A stretch of DNA of 64,000 nucleotides, from positions 68,863 to 132,862 of the forward strand of contig CAYVFI010000017.1 of the NCBI GenBank assembly GCA_964450955.1, written 5' to 3'. This stretch comes from CAYNWT01 sp964450955. Its GTDB lineage: Bacteria; Planctomycetota; Planctomycetia; Planctomycetales; Planctomycetaceae. Shown piece by piece: positions 50,444-60,411 of this stretch (positions are counted from its first letter, which is position 1; each line of letters begins with the position of its first letter). The notes below the pieces were generated by a model that did not search any database, was not told where the DNA came from, and saw only the letters and a list, made by a program, of their open reading frames with translations. Position numbers and translations under genes: made by a program.

Positions 50444-52117
50444 ATGCGTTTCGCGACCACAAAACAACCCGGTTCACTGCTCATGGTTCTGGGAACTCTT
50501 CTCACTCTGGGCTCAGCGGGCTGCTACGCGCCGCTTAGGTCTCCTGGCGTGGAGGCTCGGGATTTACCGGAAGCATTCCGGGTTCCGGTTCGAGCGAATC
50601 AGAACCGGCTGAACCTGGCTGAGCTAACAATTCCCAACGCCACGGGTCAAATTGGGCCGGGTGATTTACTGTCTGTGCAGGTGCATGGACTGTCGGACGA
50701 TCCGACTAACGAACCAATTCAGGTCCGCGTGCTTGAAGACGGAACCATTGACCTGCCGCTGGTTGGCAGCGTGAACGTTGGTGGCCGCTCACTGCCAATG
50801 ATTCGCGACGAACTGGTTCGCACATACGAAGCCGGAAAGTTTCTGACATCCGCGCAGGTTAGCGTTCAGCTGGTTGAAGCAGCGACCGTGGAAATTGTCG
50901 TCATGGGCGAAGTACGAACACCGGGCGTCTACACAATGCGCCGCAATGCTGCCGACGTCGGTCGCGCGGTGGCGTTGGCGGGGGGGATGACGGAACTCGC
51001 GGGCGACACTATTGAAGTTCATGGTAACTCACAGGCACTGCTTCAGGCTCATGCACAGTCAGTTCAGGCATACACGCGTGAGAGCCAGCAGTCGCGTGAC
51101 TCACAGGGATCATCCGACAAGGAAAACGAAGTTGCCGAACCGCCGGCTCCACCATCGCCCGAATCGGGGACTGAGATGGAATCGGACGGACCAGAACTGG
51201 ACGAATCCGGTTTGGAGGGCATTCTGGAATTCGGTGCTGGCAACAGCGATACACCACTGCCACCAATTCCGAACGGTCAACCCATTCTCAGCATCCCACA
51301 GGCGAGTCATGGCAAGCGGGATTCAGGAATTGTTCAGGCCGGCTTTGAAGAGACCACCCAGCTTAGCTTTGGTCACTCTCTGCCCAGCCCGCCTGCGAAA
51401 CTTGCCACGAGAACAGCCCCTGCGGCGATTGCCACGCCATTGATCAAACAGCTTGACCCACTCACGGTAGGCAGCCCACCCGCGCTCGCACCAGAACCTG
51501 ACTACCAAATGGGTCACGAGACGGCAGCGATGGACTTCCAGGCTCACTCCGTTTCCGCCATGACGGATCCGGCAATGCTGGACGCCGGGCCGGTTCATAC
51601 CCGTATTCCTCTGTCGGGGCCGCACGTTCGTAGTTTGGCTCCGGAAGAGGTTCGCTTGCGTGATGGCGATGTGGTAACGATTCCGAAGCAAAAAGATGAA
51701 CTTTTCTACGTCGTGGGTCCGCTTAGCGACACGAACCGAACCACCTTCAACGTGGGAACACGCGACCTGCGTCAGATTGGTGGTGGCTTTATTCTGCCAC
51801 GCGATCGAGACATTGACGTCATCACGGGGGTCGCGATGGCCGGGTACATTGATCCGATCAACTCACCAACGACCGCGACGGTTCATCGTCGTCTGGAGGA
51901 TGGCCGTTCGTTGTTGATTCGTGTCGATCTCATCGCAGCTCGTACAGATCGGTTAGCGACAGTTTTGCTGCGGCCAGGTGACATCGTGTATCTGAATCCG
52001 GATGGAGCCTGGTGGCGACGTCGGTTGTTTGACCAGGTCGCTCCCGAGCTGTTCTCGTTGCCGTGGCGATTCGCGACACAACGATGGATTGTCGGTGCCG
52101 GTGGAAACGGGTTCTAA
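50444..52117 (+). CDS. Outer-membrane polysaccharide export lipoprotein (SLBB, Wza-like)
   Basis: 557 residues. A lipoprotein signal with lipobox LGSAGC is followed by a poly_export domain (IGPGDLLSVQVHG, RVLEDGTIDLPLVGSVNVGG) and a first SLBB repeat (VEIVVMGEVRTPGVYTMRRN). An acidic, Pro/Ser/Glu-rich insertion of about 190 residues (about 205-395) precedes a second SLBB-like unit (LFYVVGPLSDTNRTTFNVG). The end WWRRRLFDQVAPELFSLPWRF is hydrophobic, unlike the Wza helix. It should form the export channel for exopolysaccharide; no Wzc or glycosyltransferase gene is adjacent. A sugar transferase lies at 19641. Confidence 0.9.
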   Translation: MRFATTKQPGSLLMVLGTLLTLGSAGCYAPLRSPGVEARDLPEAFRVPVRANQNRLNLAELTIPNATGQIGPGDLLSVQVHGLSDDPTNEPIQVRVLEDGTIDLPLVGSVNVGGRSLPMIRDELVRTYEAGKFLTSAQVSVQLVEAATVEIVVMGEVRTPGVYTMRRNAADVGRAVALAGGMTELAGDTIEVHGNSQALLQAHAQSVQAYTRESQQSRDSQGSSDKENEVAEPPAPPSPESGTEMESDGPELDESGLEGILEFGAGNSDTPLPPIPNGQPILSIPQASHGKRDSGIVQAGFEETTQLSFGHSLPSPPAKLATRTAPAAIATPLIKQLDPLTVGSPPALAPEPDYQMGHETAAMDFQAHSVSAMTDPAMLDAGPVHTRIPLSGPHVRSLAPEEVRLRDGDVVTIPKQKDELFYVVGPLSDTNRTTFNVGTRDLRQIGGGFILPRDRDIDVITGVAMAGYIDPINSPTTATVHRRLEDGRSLLIRVDLIAARTDRLATVLLRPGDIVYLNPDGAWWRRRLFDQVAPELFSLPWRFATQRWIVGAGGNGF

Positions 52118-52413
52118 GAGAACTTATCGAAGCCACTTCTGCGAGCAGCAAGACGGGTTGTGTTGCTGCTTGCTTAGTGGACTAAGTGCCGGGCTGGAGC
52201 GACTGTTGCGTGGTTCGTCCAGAGTCATCCGGGCTGCGATTTCGATTCTCACACGATTCTTAAGAAAAGCGATTCACAGACCAAAGCGCGGTTTGTGAGT
52301 TTGCCGTGGGCTGAAATACTACAGCCATCGCGGCGCGGGCCTGCCGACTAAAAAACAGGTTGCGGTCAGCAACAACAACCATTCCTGAACTGTCAAAAGA
52401 CGATTCCGAATCC

Positions 52414-54879
52414 ATGACGAATAGCGATCAACCACAGGCTGCCTCAGTCACTTTGCTAAGCATCAAAGATGAGATTCACAGGCATCTGAATTACACGCTG
52501 GGGCACCACGACGACAACGTCGATCCCGGATATCTGTACCGGGCGCTGGCGATAGCGATTCGTGACCAATTGGTATCCGACTGGAAACGAACTCACAGCC
52601 GCATCGCCAGCAGCGGGCAGAAGCGAGTGTACTACCTGTCGCTGGAATTCCTGGTCGGGCGATCGCTGACAAACGCGATCCTGAACCTCGACATCGAAGA
52701 CGACATCCGCGCGGCGCTGAAAGATTACGGGGTTGGGCTGGAAGAAGCCGCCGAAATGGAACTCGACGCCGGATTGGGCAACGGCGGTCTGGGCCGGTTG
52801 GCTGCATGCTTTCTGGACAGCTGCGCGAACCTGCAATTGCCGGTGACGGGGTATGGCATCCGCTACGAATACGGCATGTTCCATCAGCGGATTGAAAACG
52901 GTCGGCAAGTCGAAGACCCCGACCACTGGCTACGGGACGGGAACCCGTGGGAACTTGAGCGCCCCGAAGATACAAAGCATGTGCGGTTCTACGGGCATTC
53001 AGAACACTTCGTCGACGACACCGGCAAGCCCCGCGCGCGGTGGGCAAACACCCAGGATGTGCTGGCGGTTCCCTACGATATGCCGATTCCGGGCGACCGA
53101 AACGGAACCGTTAACACGCTACGACTATGGCGGTCGGCTGCGACGGACGAGTTCAATCTGGAAGAATTCAACGCCGGCGGCTACTCCGAAGCCGTCGCGC
53201 AGAAGAACCTGGCTGAACAAATTACGATGGTTCTGTACCCGAACGATTCCAGCGAGAATGGCAAAGAGCTGCGGCTGAAGCAGCAGTATTTTCTTGTGTC
53301 AGCAAGTCTGCAGGACGTTGTTGGTGAATGGGTTGCCGAACACGGAACCGACTTCAGCCAGTTCAGCGCGAAGAATTGTTTCCAGTTAAACGATACACAC
53401 CCGGCGTGCGCGGTGCCTGAGTTGATGCGAATCCTGATGGATGAGCACGGCATGGAATGGGTCGACGCCTGGGAAGTCACACAGCGCAGCATGGCCTACA
53501 CAAACCACACGCTGCTACCGGAAGCTTTGGAACGCTGGTCGGTATCGCTGTTTAGCCGGCTGTTACCGCGGTTGATGGACATCATTTACGAAATCGATTT
53601 GCAGTTCACTCAGAAACTGGCTGAGGCAGGCGATGACGCGGACGACCCGGATCGACGGCACCGCATGTCGTTGATCGAACATGGCGAGCACCCGCATGTT
53701 CGCATGGCGTACCTGGCCATCGTTGGTAGCTTCTCTGTGAACGGAGTTGCGGGACTGCACACCGATCTTTTGAAGGCCGGGTTATTTGCGGACTTCAATA
53801 AACTGTGGCCAGAGCGGTTCAACAACAAGACCAACGGCGTCACTCAGCGGCGCTGGTTGAGTCATTGTAATCCGGGGCTTCGAAGTCTTGTCACGAAGAT
53901 CATCGGTGACGGCTGGCAGAAAGATCTGACAAAGCTAAAAGACCTGGTCCCGCACGCCGAAAACGCGGCGTTCCAAAAAGACTGGGCTGCCGTCAAGCAG
54001 GCCAACAAGCGCGCTTTAAGTGAGTATGTTGCGAAGAGCACAGGTATCGTGTTCGATGAGAATGCTTTGTTTGATGTGCAGGTAAAGCGGATTCACGAAT
54101 ACAAGCGGCAGCTGTTGAATGTGCTGCATGTGGTTCATCTGTACGACCGCATTTGTCGCGGTGACGCGGATGGCATGACTCCAAGGTGCGTCTTGATTGG
54201 CGGCAAGGCGGCTCCGGGCTACTACCTTGCGAAGGTCATCGTGAAGTTGATTAACGATGTGGCCGCAGTTGTGAACTCTGAACCCAAAGCAGACAAACTG
54301 CTTAAACTTGTGTTCCTACCCAACTACCGAGTGTCGGCGATGGAAGTCATTTGCCCGGCGACGGATCTTTCCGAACAAATTTCAACGGCAGGCAAAGAAG
54401 CATCCGGCACCGGCAACATGAAGTTCATGATGAACGGAGCCATGACGATTGGAACTCTGGACGGTGCGAACATTGAGATTCGCGAAGAAGTCGGGGAAGA
54501 CAACTTCTTCTTGTTTGGTCTGACGGCCGCGGAAGCCGTTGAGGCTCGTAAGGCTTACAATCCGAGCGAGATTATTGAAGGCGACGAGGACATCCGTCGC
54601 GTGATGAGTCTTGTGGAAGGCGGGCACTTTAATTCGGCCGAACCCGGGATTTTTAGCGTCATCACCAACGGATTGCGAAATCCACACGACCTTTGGCTGA
54701 CGATTGCGGACTTCCGGAGCTACATTGAAGCTCAGCAACGTGTCAACGAAGCTTACAAAGATCAGGCAAGCTGGCAGCGGATGAGTATTTTGAATACCGC
54801 CTGCAGTGGTTGGTTCTCCAGCGATCGGACGATTCAGCAATATGCTGATGAAATCTGGAACGTGAAACCTGTTAAGTAG
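52414..54879 (+). CDS. glgP: Glycogen/maltodextrin phosphorylase
   Basis: 821 residues from ATG 52414, the normal length. It releases glucose 1-phosphate from alpha-1,4-glucans with phosphate and pyridoxal phosphate. Clear motifs are YYLSLEFLVGRSL, DAGLGNGGLGRLAACFLDS, FQLNDTHPA, and the PLP-lysine region EASGTGNMKFMMNGAMTIG with TLDGANIEI. The C-terminal HDLWLTIADFRSY is typical. The 4-alpha-glucanotransferase gene follows 83 bp downstream on the same strand, forming a glucan breakdown pair. Confidence 0.97.
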   Translation: MTNSDQPQAASVTLLSIKDEIHRHLNYTLGHHDDNVDPGYLYRALAIAIRDQLVSDWKRTHSRIASSGQKRVYYLSLEFLVGRSLTNAILNLDIEDDIRAALKDYGVGLEEAAEMELDAGLGNGGLGRLAACFLDSCANLQLPVTGYGIRYEYGMFHQRIENGRQVEDPDHWLRDGNPWELERPEDTKHVRFYGHSEHFVDDTGKPRARWANTQDVLAVPYDMPIPGDRNGTVNTLRLWRSAATDEFNLEEFNAGGYSEAVAQKNLAEQITMVLYPNDSSENGKELRLKQQYFLVSASLQDVVGEWVAEHGTDFSQFSAKNCFQLNDTHPACAVPELMRILMDEHGMEWVDAWEVTQRSMAYTNHTLLPEALERWSVSLFSRLLPRLMDIIYEIDLQFTQKLAEAGDDADDPDRRHRMSLIEHGEHPHVRMAYLAIVGSFSVNGVAGLHTDLLKAGLFADFNKLWPERFNNKTNGVTQRRWLSHCNPGLRSLVTKIIGDGWQKDLTKLKDLVPHAENAAFQKDWAAVKQANKRALSEYVAKSTGIVFDENALFDVQVKRIHEYKRQLLNVLHVVHLYDRICRGDADGMTPRCVLIGGKAAPGYYLAKVIVKLINDVAAVVNSEPKADKLLKLVFLPNYRVSAMEVICPATDLSEQISTAGKEASGTGNMKFMMNGAMTIGTLDGANIEIREEVGEDNFFLFGLTAAEAVEARKAYNPSEIIEGDEDIRRVMSLVEGGHFNSAEPGIFSVITNGLRNPHDLWLTIADFRSYIEAQQRVNEAYKDQASWQRMSILNTACSGWFSSDRTIQQYADEIWNVKPVK

Positions 54880-54962
54880 TTGACAACGTTCGCCGCTGGT
54901 TTGACGCGGCCGGTGCAAAGGGTCAGTGTGTTCTTTTCAATTCGTAAACCTGACTGACTTTT

Positions 54963-56468
54963 ATGCGACTTCCGCGATCATCCGGGATACTGATGCCCGT
55001 TTTCAGCCTGCCGGGCGGGCACGGCGTTGGCGACTTTGGTCCAGCCGCGTTTCGCTTTGTGGATTTCCTGCAGGCAGCCGGTCAAACCATCTGGCAACTG
55101 CTGCCTCTGGTTCCGACATCACTGGGCAACTCGCCCTACAGCAGCTATTCGGCGTTCGCCGGGAACCAGTTACTCATCAGCATGGACAAGCTGGTTGAAC
55201 TGGGCCTGTTGACTGCCGAACAGGTCAGCGAAAACGCACCACCCAACACCAACACCGCCGACTACAACGCCGCGCGGGAGTACAAAGAACCGCTGCTAAG
55301 AACTGCGTTCGCGAACTTCCGCAACACCTCAGACGCGGCACTCGCATCGCGGTTTATGGAGTTTCTGGGAGCGAACCGGTTCTGGCTAACCGACTTCGCG
55401 CGGTTTGAAGCGCATGCGTTAAGTTGCGGCCACAAAGATTGGGCTCGGTGGGATGAGAGTCTGGTTCGTCGTGACGCGACCGCTTTGTCCGAACTGGATT
55501 CGCGGCTGGCTGATGAAATCGACTTTGCGAAGTTCCAGCAGTTTGTGTTCGACCTGCAGTGGCGCGAACTCAAGCAATACGCCAACGAACGCGACATCCG
55601 GATCTACGGCGACATGCCGATATTTGTTGCGTATGAAAGTGTGGATGTCTGGACGAACCAGAACCTGTTTAGCTTGAACGAAGCCGGGCGGCCGACGGTT
55701 GTTGCCGGAGTGCCACCGGATTACTTCAGCGAGACCGGTCAGATGTGGGGTAACCCGCTGTACAACTGGGAACAGTTGGCCGCGACAAACTACGAGTGGT
55801 GGACGCTTCGCATCCGGCATGCGTTCCAACAGTTCGACCTGCTAAGGATAGACCACTTCCGCGGTTTCGAGTCCTACTGGGAGATTCCTGCTGACGCTCC
55901 CAACGCAATTGGTGGGCAATGGAAGCCCGGCCCCCGCCGAGGTGTGTTTGATGCGGCTCGCGATTCGTTGGGTGAGTTGCCCATCGTGGCGGAAGACCTG
56001 GGCTTAATTACTGACGAAGTCCACGGTCTGCGCGATGAACTTGGGTTGCCGGGCATGCGCGTGTTGCAGTTTGGGTTCGCTCACGAACACGATAACTACC
56101 ATCGGCCTGAGGCGTACCCGGAACACAGCGTGGCGTACACGGGAACCCACGACAACGACACGATTGTCGGTTGGTACAACGCGGGCCAGGACAATGAAGC
56201 TCAGCAGCACATTCTCAGCCGATTCCTGTCCGGCGATCCCGCCAAAGTTCACACCGAACTGATTTCAGCCGTCATGCACTCGGCCGCTGAGACGGCAATC
56301 ATCCCAATGCAGGACCTGCTGGGGCTGGGAACGGAAGCCAGAACCAACACCCCTGGCCAGGCCGAAGGCAACTGGCTATGGCGCTGCGCAGACGACGCAA
56401 TCAGCGATCATTGCGCGAACGAGTTGCGGCAGGTGACCGTCGATTCGAACCGGCTTCGCGGTTCATAG
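54963..56468 (+). CDS. malQ: 4-alpha-glucanotransferase (amylomaltase)
   Basis: 501 residues, a normal GH77 length. It transfers maltosyl units between maltodextrins, supplying longer chains for the phosphorylase. Conserved parts are RSSGILMPVFSLPGGHGVGDFG, NSPYSSYSAFAGN, IYGDMPIFVAYESVDVW, the nucleophile region RIDHFRGFESYWEIP and the acid region PIVAEDLGLITDEV, plus YTGTHDNDTIVGWY. The start ATG 54963 lacks a Shine-Dalgarno. It is likely co-transcribed with glgP. Confidence 0.97.
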   Translation: MRLPRSSGILMPVFSLPGGHGVGDFGPAAFRFVDFLQAAGQTIWQLLPLVPTSLGNSPYSSYSAFAGNQLLISMDKLVELGLLTAEQVSENAPPNTNTADYNAAREYKEPLLRTAFANFRNTSDAALASRFMEFLGANRFWLTDFARFEAHALSCGHKDWARWDESLVRRDATALSELDSRLADEIDFAKFQQFVFDLQWRELKQYANERDIRIYGDMPIFVAYESVDVWTNQNLFSLNEAGRPTVVAGVPPDYFSETGQMWGNPLYNWEQLAATNYEWWTLRIRHAFQQFDLLRIDHFRGFESYWEIPADAPNAIGGQWKPGPRRGVFDAARDSLGELPIVAEDLGLITDEVHGLRDELGLPGMRVLQFGFAHEHDNYHRPEAYPEHSVAYTGTHDNDTIVGWYNAGQDNEAQQHILSRFLSGDPAKVHTELISAVMHSAAETAIIPMQDLLGLGTEARTNTPGQAEGNWLWRCADDAISDHCANELRQVTVDSNRLRGS

Positions 56469-56860
56469 ACCCACGGGGCCTATTCAACCACCGATTGACA
56501 AAACGATGGGTTCGCCAACCGGTCGCAATCTGTGTCCGAGCGGCATCGATTTCCTTTGACGACTAAGTCGGGTCGGTTTGAGTACCGCTGTTGTCGTGCC
56601 GGCTTTTCCGGTGTCAGCGTGAAGCTAACGCGCCCCGACGTGCCCCGACGTGCGATGGGACATCATATTTGTGATCTAGGCCGCAATTGGCCCGGCTTCC
56701 GTGCGACATCGCGATCTGATGTGTGTTATTGAACATATCGAGTTCACTATTGCTGTGTCTGGTGTTTGCGACGGATGCGTCCCATCGTAAGATCCGCAGA
56801 TGGGACCAGATGCATGGGTCCTGACTTCCGGCAGTTTCCTTTCACCGACATTGGACGTTC
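56469..56860. other. 392-bp intergenic region upstream of the flavoprotein-ferredoxin gene
   Basis: No gene is seen. It has a short direct repeat of CCCCGACGTG near 56635-56652, and CGATGGGAC (56653-56661) with its inverse GTCCCATCG (56779-56787) about 120 bp apart. A stop codon at 56822 is in frame with the next gene, so that gene cannot extend upstream. Confidence 0.5.
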
Positions 56861-59269
56861 ATGATCGCCAGCAACCCGACACCTGCGGCGAAGGTCAAAC
56901 GGGGCAAGTACTTCGCGACCGTACCGGCTCAGGAAATCCTTCCGATCGTCGATGGCCGCTATGAATCGAATGTTCGAGGCATCTTCCTGGTGGGCGATGT
57001 CACGGGCCTGCCGTTGGTCAAAGTGGCCGCGAATCAGGGCCGCGAAGTCATCGAGGGGATGGAGAAGTCGGGTGTGATCCGGGCTGAATCCAATGCAGAT
57101 GGTCTGGACCTTGTCATCATCGGTGGCGGTCCGGCTGGCATCGCCGCGGCTATCGAAGCATCCAAACGCGGCTGGAAGTATGTCGTGCTGGAACGTTCAA
57201 ACGTCGCCAGCACGGTTCGCAGTTTTCCACCGGGGAAGAAGGTCTACGCAGAACCGCGGTCGATGGAAAGCAGTAGTGAACTGCAGGTTGATGAGGATCG
57301 CGATAAAGATGAGTTCCTGAAGATGATTCAGGAGTCCGTTGATAAGTACGAACTGAACATCAAAGAAGGAACCGAAGTCAGCCGTGTTCGTAAACTCGAA
57401 GACGATACGTTCCAGATAGAAATTAAGGACGGTCAGCCCTTTCCGTGTCGCAACGTTTTGGTAGCCGTTGGTCGTCAGGGGCAACCGCGGCTGCTGGCTG
57501 CACGAGGAGCCGACAAGGCTCACAAGGTGACGTACCGATTCCACACCGTTGAAGACTATAAGGACAAGAAAGTCCTGGTTGTCGGCGGAGGTAACTCGGC
57601 CATTGAAGCCGCGTTGATGCTGCGGGACGCCAACGAAGTCACGCTGTCGTATCGAGGCGACAACTTTTATCGGGCCAAGGAAGAGAATCGTGAACTGGTG
57701 GATGCTGCGATCGCGGATGGCAGCATTAAGGTTCTGTTCGAAAGTAACGTTGTCGAAATTCGCGAAGACAGTGTTGATATCGAAGTCGCCGGCGAAGTGA
57801 AGACTTTGCCCAACGACAATGTCGTGATTCAGATTGGCAGTCTGCCACCGATTGACTTCCTGCACGACATGGGTTTAGAGCTGGACGGCATCTGGACCAA
57901 AAAACGCGTCGTGTGGGCAATCATTGGGCTCGCGGTCGGCGTGTTCATTTACTTCATTACGAAAAACTTCGTACTGCTGTCCGGAAAAGCGGGCGAAGGG
58001 AAATGGTTAGTGCCGTTGGTCTCGTGGCTTGACCATCCAAAAATGCACGTTGAGACGGTGAACGGGTACCTGAGTTCCGTCGGGACGTTTATCCGCCACT
58101 TCCTGCCAATTCCGTGGTTGATACTGCTTGCCATTGTTGCGATGAACCAAAGCCTCGCAAACAAACGCAAACCACCGCTCCTGCGCATTCCTGGCGCGAA
58201 GTGGATGCTGGGTATTGGTGCGGCGGTCTATTACCTGAACTATATGGCTCCGACGACGTTCACCATCGATCCGGCGATGGCCGGGCCCGGGCCGTACTAC
58301 GTGCCGGGGTTCTCGTGGATGTTTGCTGTTATTCCCGAGTACTTCGCGGGGATGAGTGGCTTTTATTACCTGCTGTATTTTTCTGCGATCACCGGTTTCG
58401 GTTTGTACTGGGCGTTTAAGATCGACCATCCGATTCTGTGGCGACGGAACCTGACGATCATCGGTGTTCAGTGGACGCTGTGGTGGGGTATCCCGACGTT
58501 TCTGGTTGTGTTTATCGGAACCAATCCATGGACGCCGCTGATTTCGCGTTCCATCAACGCGTGGCCGTTGAAGATTGATGCGTTCACCGTCGATGCCAGC
58601 ATTGTGCGTCCAGGCGATCCGCAGTGGTGGTACACCGTCGCTGTAGTGGGCGTTGTGTGGGCAGTCGTGCTGACGTTCATCATCATTCCGCTGTTCACGA
58701 TCAAGTTTGGAAAGATCTACTGCTCGTACATTTGTTCGTGCGGTGCGCTGGCGGAAACAGTCGGTAACGGATTCCGACATCGCGGCCCCAAAGGTGATAC
58801 TCCGCGCAAGCTTGAACGATGGGGGTTCGGTTTTATTGCACTGGCTGCAGCGGCAACTATTCTTTCGCTGATGGGCTTTGAAGGCCCAATGCGGTTGTAC
58901 AACATTTGGGTTGGCAGCTTCCTGGCGGGAGCCGTCGCCATTGGGTTCTACCCGTTCCTTGGTCAACGTATTTGGTGCCGCATGTGGTGTCCGTTGGCGT
59001 TTTGGATGAACTTCTGGGGGCGTTGGTCGAAGTTCAAAATCTCTCCGGAGAAAGGTAAGTGCATCGACTGCAATGTCTGCAATCAGTACTGCCAGATGGG
59101 AATCGACATCCGCAGTCGCGCACTTCAGGGTGTTCCGGTGACCTTGCAGGATACACCGTGTGTCGGCTGTGCTGAGTGTGTCATGCGGTGTCCAATGGAA
59201 ATTCTGCATCTGGGCGATGCACCAGATGCGAAGAAGCTGTTCCAGATTCAACTTCCAATCGAAAGCTAA
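56861..59269 (+). CDS. Flavoprotein (YpdA/TrxR-like, motifs permuted) fused to NapH/CcoG-like membrane polyferredoxin
   Basis: 802 residues. Residues about 20-70 (RGIFLVGDVTGLPLVKVAAN) are the FAD-closing motif normally at the C-terminus of this oxidoreductase fold. The FAD GxGxxG (VIIGGGPAGIAAAIEA, about 86) and the NADPH GxGxxA (VLVVGGGNSAIEAALML, about 240) follow, and there is no second GD motif after them. The order is therefore permuted. After about residue 345 come five to six membrane segments, CSYICSCG, RMWCPLAFW, and two [4Fe-4S] sites CIDCNVCNQYC and CVGCAECVMRCP. No TrxR CxxC is seen. It likely moves electrons between NAD(P)H and a membrane chain; the partner is unknown. Confidence 0.88.
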   Translation: MIASNPTPAAKVKRGKYFATVPAQEILPIVDGRYESNVRGIFLVGDVTGLPLVKVAANQGREVIEGMEKSGVIRAESNADGLDLVIIGGGPAGIAAAIEASKRGWKYVVLERSNVASTVRSFPPGKKVYAEPRSMESSSELQVDEDRDKDEFLKMIQESVDKYELNIKEGTEVSRVRKLEDDTFQIEIKDGQPFPCRNVLVAVGRQGQPRLLAARGADKAHKVTYRFHTVEDYKDKKVLVVGGGNSAIEAALMLRDANEVTLSYRGDNFYRAKEENRELVDAAIADGSIKVLFESNVVEIREDSVDIEVAGEVKTLPNDNVVIQIGSLPPIDFLHDMGLELDGIWTKKRVVWAIIGLAVGVFIYFITKNFVLLSGKAGEGKWLVPLVSWLDHPKMHVETVNGYLSSVGTFIRHFLPIPWLILLAIVAMNQSLANKRKPPLLRIPGAKWMLGIGAAVYYLNYMAPTTFTIDPAMAGPGPYYVPGFSWMFAVIPEYFAGMSGFYYLLYFSAITGFGLYWAFKIDHPILWRRNLTIIGVQWTLWWGIPTFLVVFIGTNPWTPLISRSINAWPLKIDAFTVDASIVRPGDPQWWYTVAVVGVVWAVVLTFIIIPLFTIKFGKIYCSYICSCGALAETVGNGFRHRGPKGDTPRKLERWGFGFIALAAAATILSLMGFEGPMRLYNIWVGSFLAGAVAIGFYPFLGQRIWCRMWCPLAFWMNFWGRWSKFKISPEKGKCIDCNVCNQYCQMGIDIRSRALQGVPVTLQDTPCVGCAECVMRCPMEILHLGDAPDAKKLFQIQLPIES

Positions 59270-59367
59270 ACCTCGCCAAAACGTTGTTCGTTTTAGTGGA
59301 GTTCATTGGGCTCCCGGATAGCCATTTTGCTTCGGGGTTTAGTCGCGATTTTGTGAGTAAGCGTGTC

Positions 59368-60399
59368 ATGACAACAATGAAAGATACGGGCCAGACCTAC
59401 TACGCCGGATTCTTCTGGCTCGCGCTGGCAGCGTTTATTGTGCCGCTGTTTGTGGCGTACGCGGCGTTCGACAAAGTCCGCCCGACCACCAAGCCGACTC
59501 CGGTTCTGGACGCCTCCGGTGTCGATCACAAAATCTGGAACTACCTGCTTAAAGAGTACGTCGAGAACGGGCTTGTCGATTACGACGGGCTGTCGAAAGA
59601 CTATTTGTTTGTCGAATATCTCCGGCAAATCGCAGGGGCCGATCCAACAAAGCTCGCCAGTCGCGAAGAACGCCTGGCTCTGCACTGCAACGCCTACAAC
59701 GCTTTGGTCATGAACGGTGTTATCACGCACAAGATTCATCGCAATGAGAAGAACGTCCTCAATTACACGCCGAAGGACGTTGCTGACGAACTAAGCAAAT
59801 TGGATGACGAGTTGGAGGCTCTCAAACGCGAACCGCAGTCGGATCCTGCGAAGGTCAAATACCTGACAGACAAAGCCGACAAGCTTCGCGCGGACTCGCA
59901 GTTCTTCAAGTTGACCGAACATTTGTTTGCGAACCAGACAATCTCACTGGATCATCTGGAACAGGAACTCATCCGGCCCGTGTTCAACGAGCCTCGAATC
60001 CATGTTGCGTTGGTTTGTGCGGCCAGAAGCTGTCCTGCAATTCGATCTGAAGCTTATGTCGGTGATCGAATTGAGAAGCAGTTAGAAGATCAGGCGATTC
60101 AGTTTGCCAATGACAGCCGTTACGTGGACTTCGATCCGGAACGCAAGGCTTTGATGCTAAGTCCTATTCTTAGCTGGTATGCCGAAGACTGGGATGCCGC
60201 CGGCGGCGTGCTGAAGTGGCTATCGGTGAAATCAACCGACCAGGGCATTAAGCAGAAGATCGCCGCTGCAATCGCCGGCGAACTGGATGTGAAGTACAGC
60301 AACTATGACTGGTCCTTGAACTCGCAAGTGGGTTCAGCAGGAGCCGCTTCATCTGGCGGTGGCGGCGGATTCGGATCGGGCTCAGTACCAAACGAATAG
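59368..60399 (+). CDS. Membrane-anchored DUF547 protein with coiled-coil insertion
   Basis: 343 residues from ATG 59368. A membrane anchor (about 12-34) precedes the DUF547 domain: YLLKEYVENGLVDYDGLSKD, ALHCNAYNALVMNGVI, SLDHLEQELIRPVFNEPRIH, ALVCAARSCPAIRSEAYVG. A helical insertion of about 45 residues (about 135-180) with high Lys/Glu/Asp separates the two halves. The C-terminus is Gly/Ser-rich. DUF547 is a papain-like fold of unknown role. It lies 98 bp after the flavoprotein-ferredoxin gene and may share its transcript, suggesting a redox link. Confidence 0.9.
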   Translation: MTTMKDTGQTYYAGFFWLALAAFIVPLFVAYAAFDKVRPTTKPTPVLDASGVDHKIWNYLLKEYVENGLVDYDGLSKDYLFVEYLRQIAGADPTKLASREERLALHCNAYNALVMNGVITHKIHRNEKNVLNYTPKDVADELSKLDDELEALKREPQSDPAKVKYLTDKADKLRADSQFFKLTEHLFANQTISLDHLEQELIRPVFNEPRIHVALVCAARSCPAIRSEAYVGDRIEKQLEDQAIQFANDSRYVDFDPERKALMLSPILSWYAEDWDAAGGVLKWLSVKSTDQGIKQKIAAAIAGELDVKYSNYDWSLNSQVGSAGAASSGGGGGFGSGSVPNE

Positions 60400-60411
60400 T
60401 GTCACCCAATC

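Noticed and set aside
52463..53047. Minus-strand frame opposite glycogen phosphorylase
   Set aside because: Arg/Ser/Pro-rich shadow of a highly conserved gene.
58007..59251. Minus-strand frame of about 414 codons opposite the flavoprotein-ferredoxin gene
   Set aside because: His/Arg/Asn-rich shadow; the plus strand has Rossmann and 4Fe-4S motifs.
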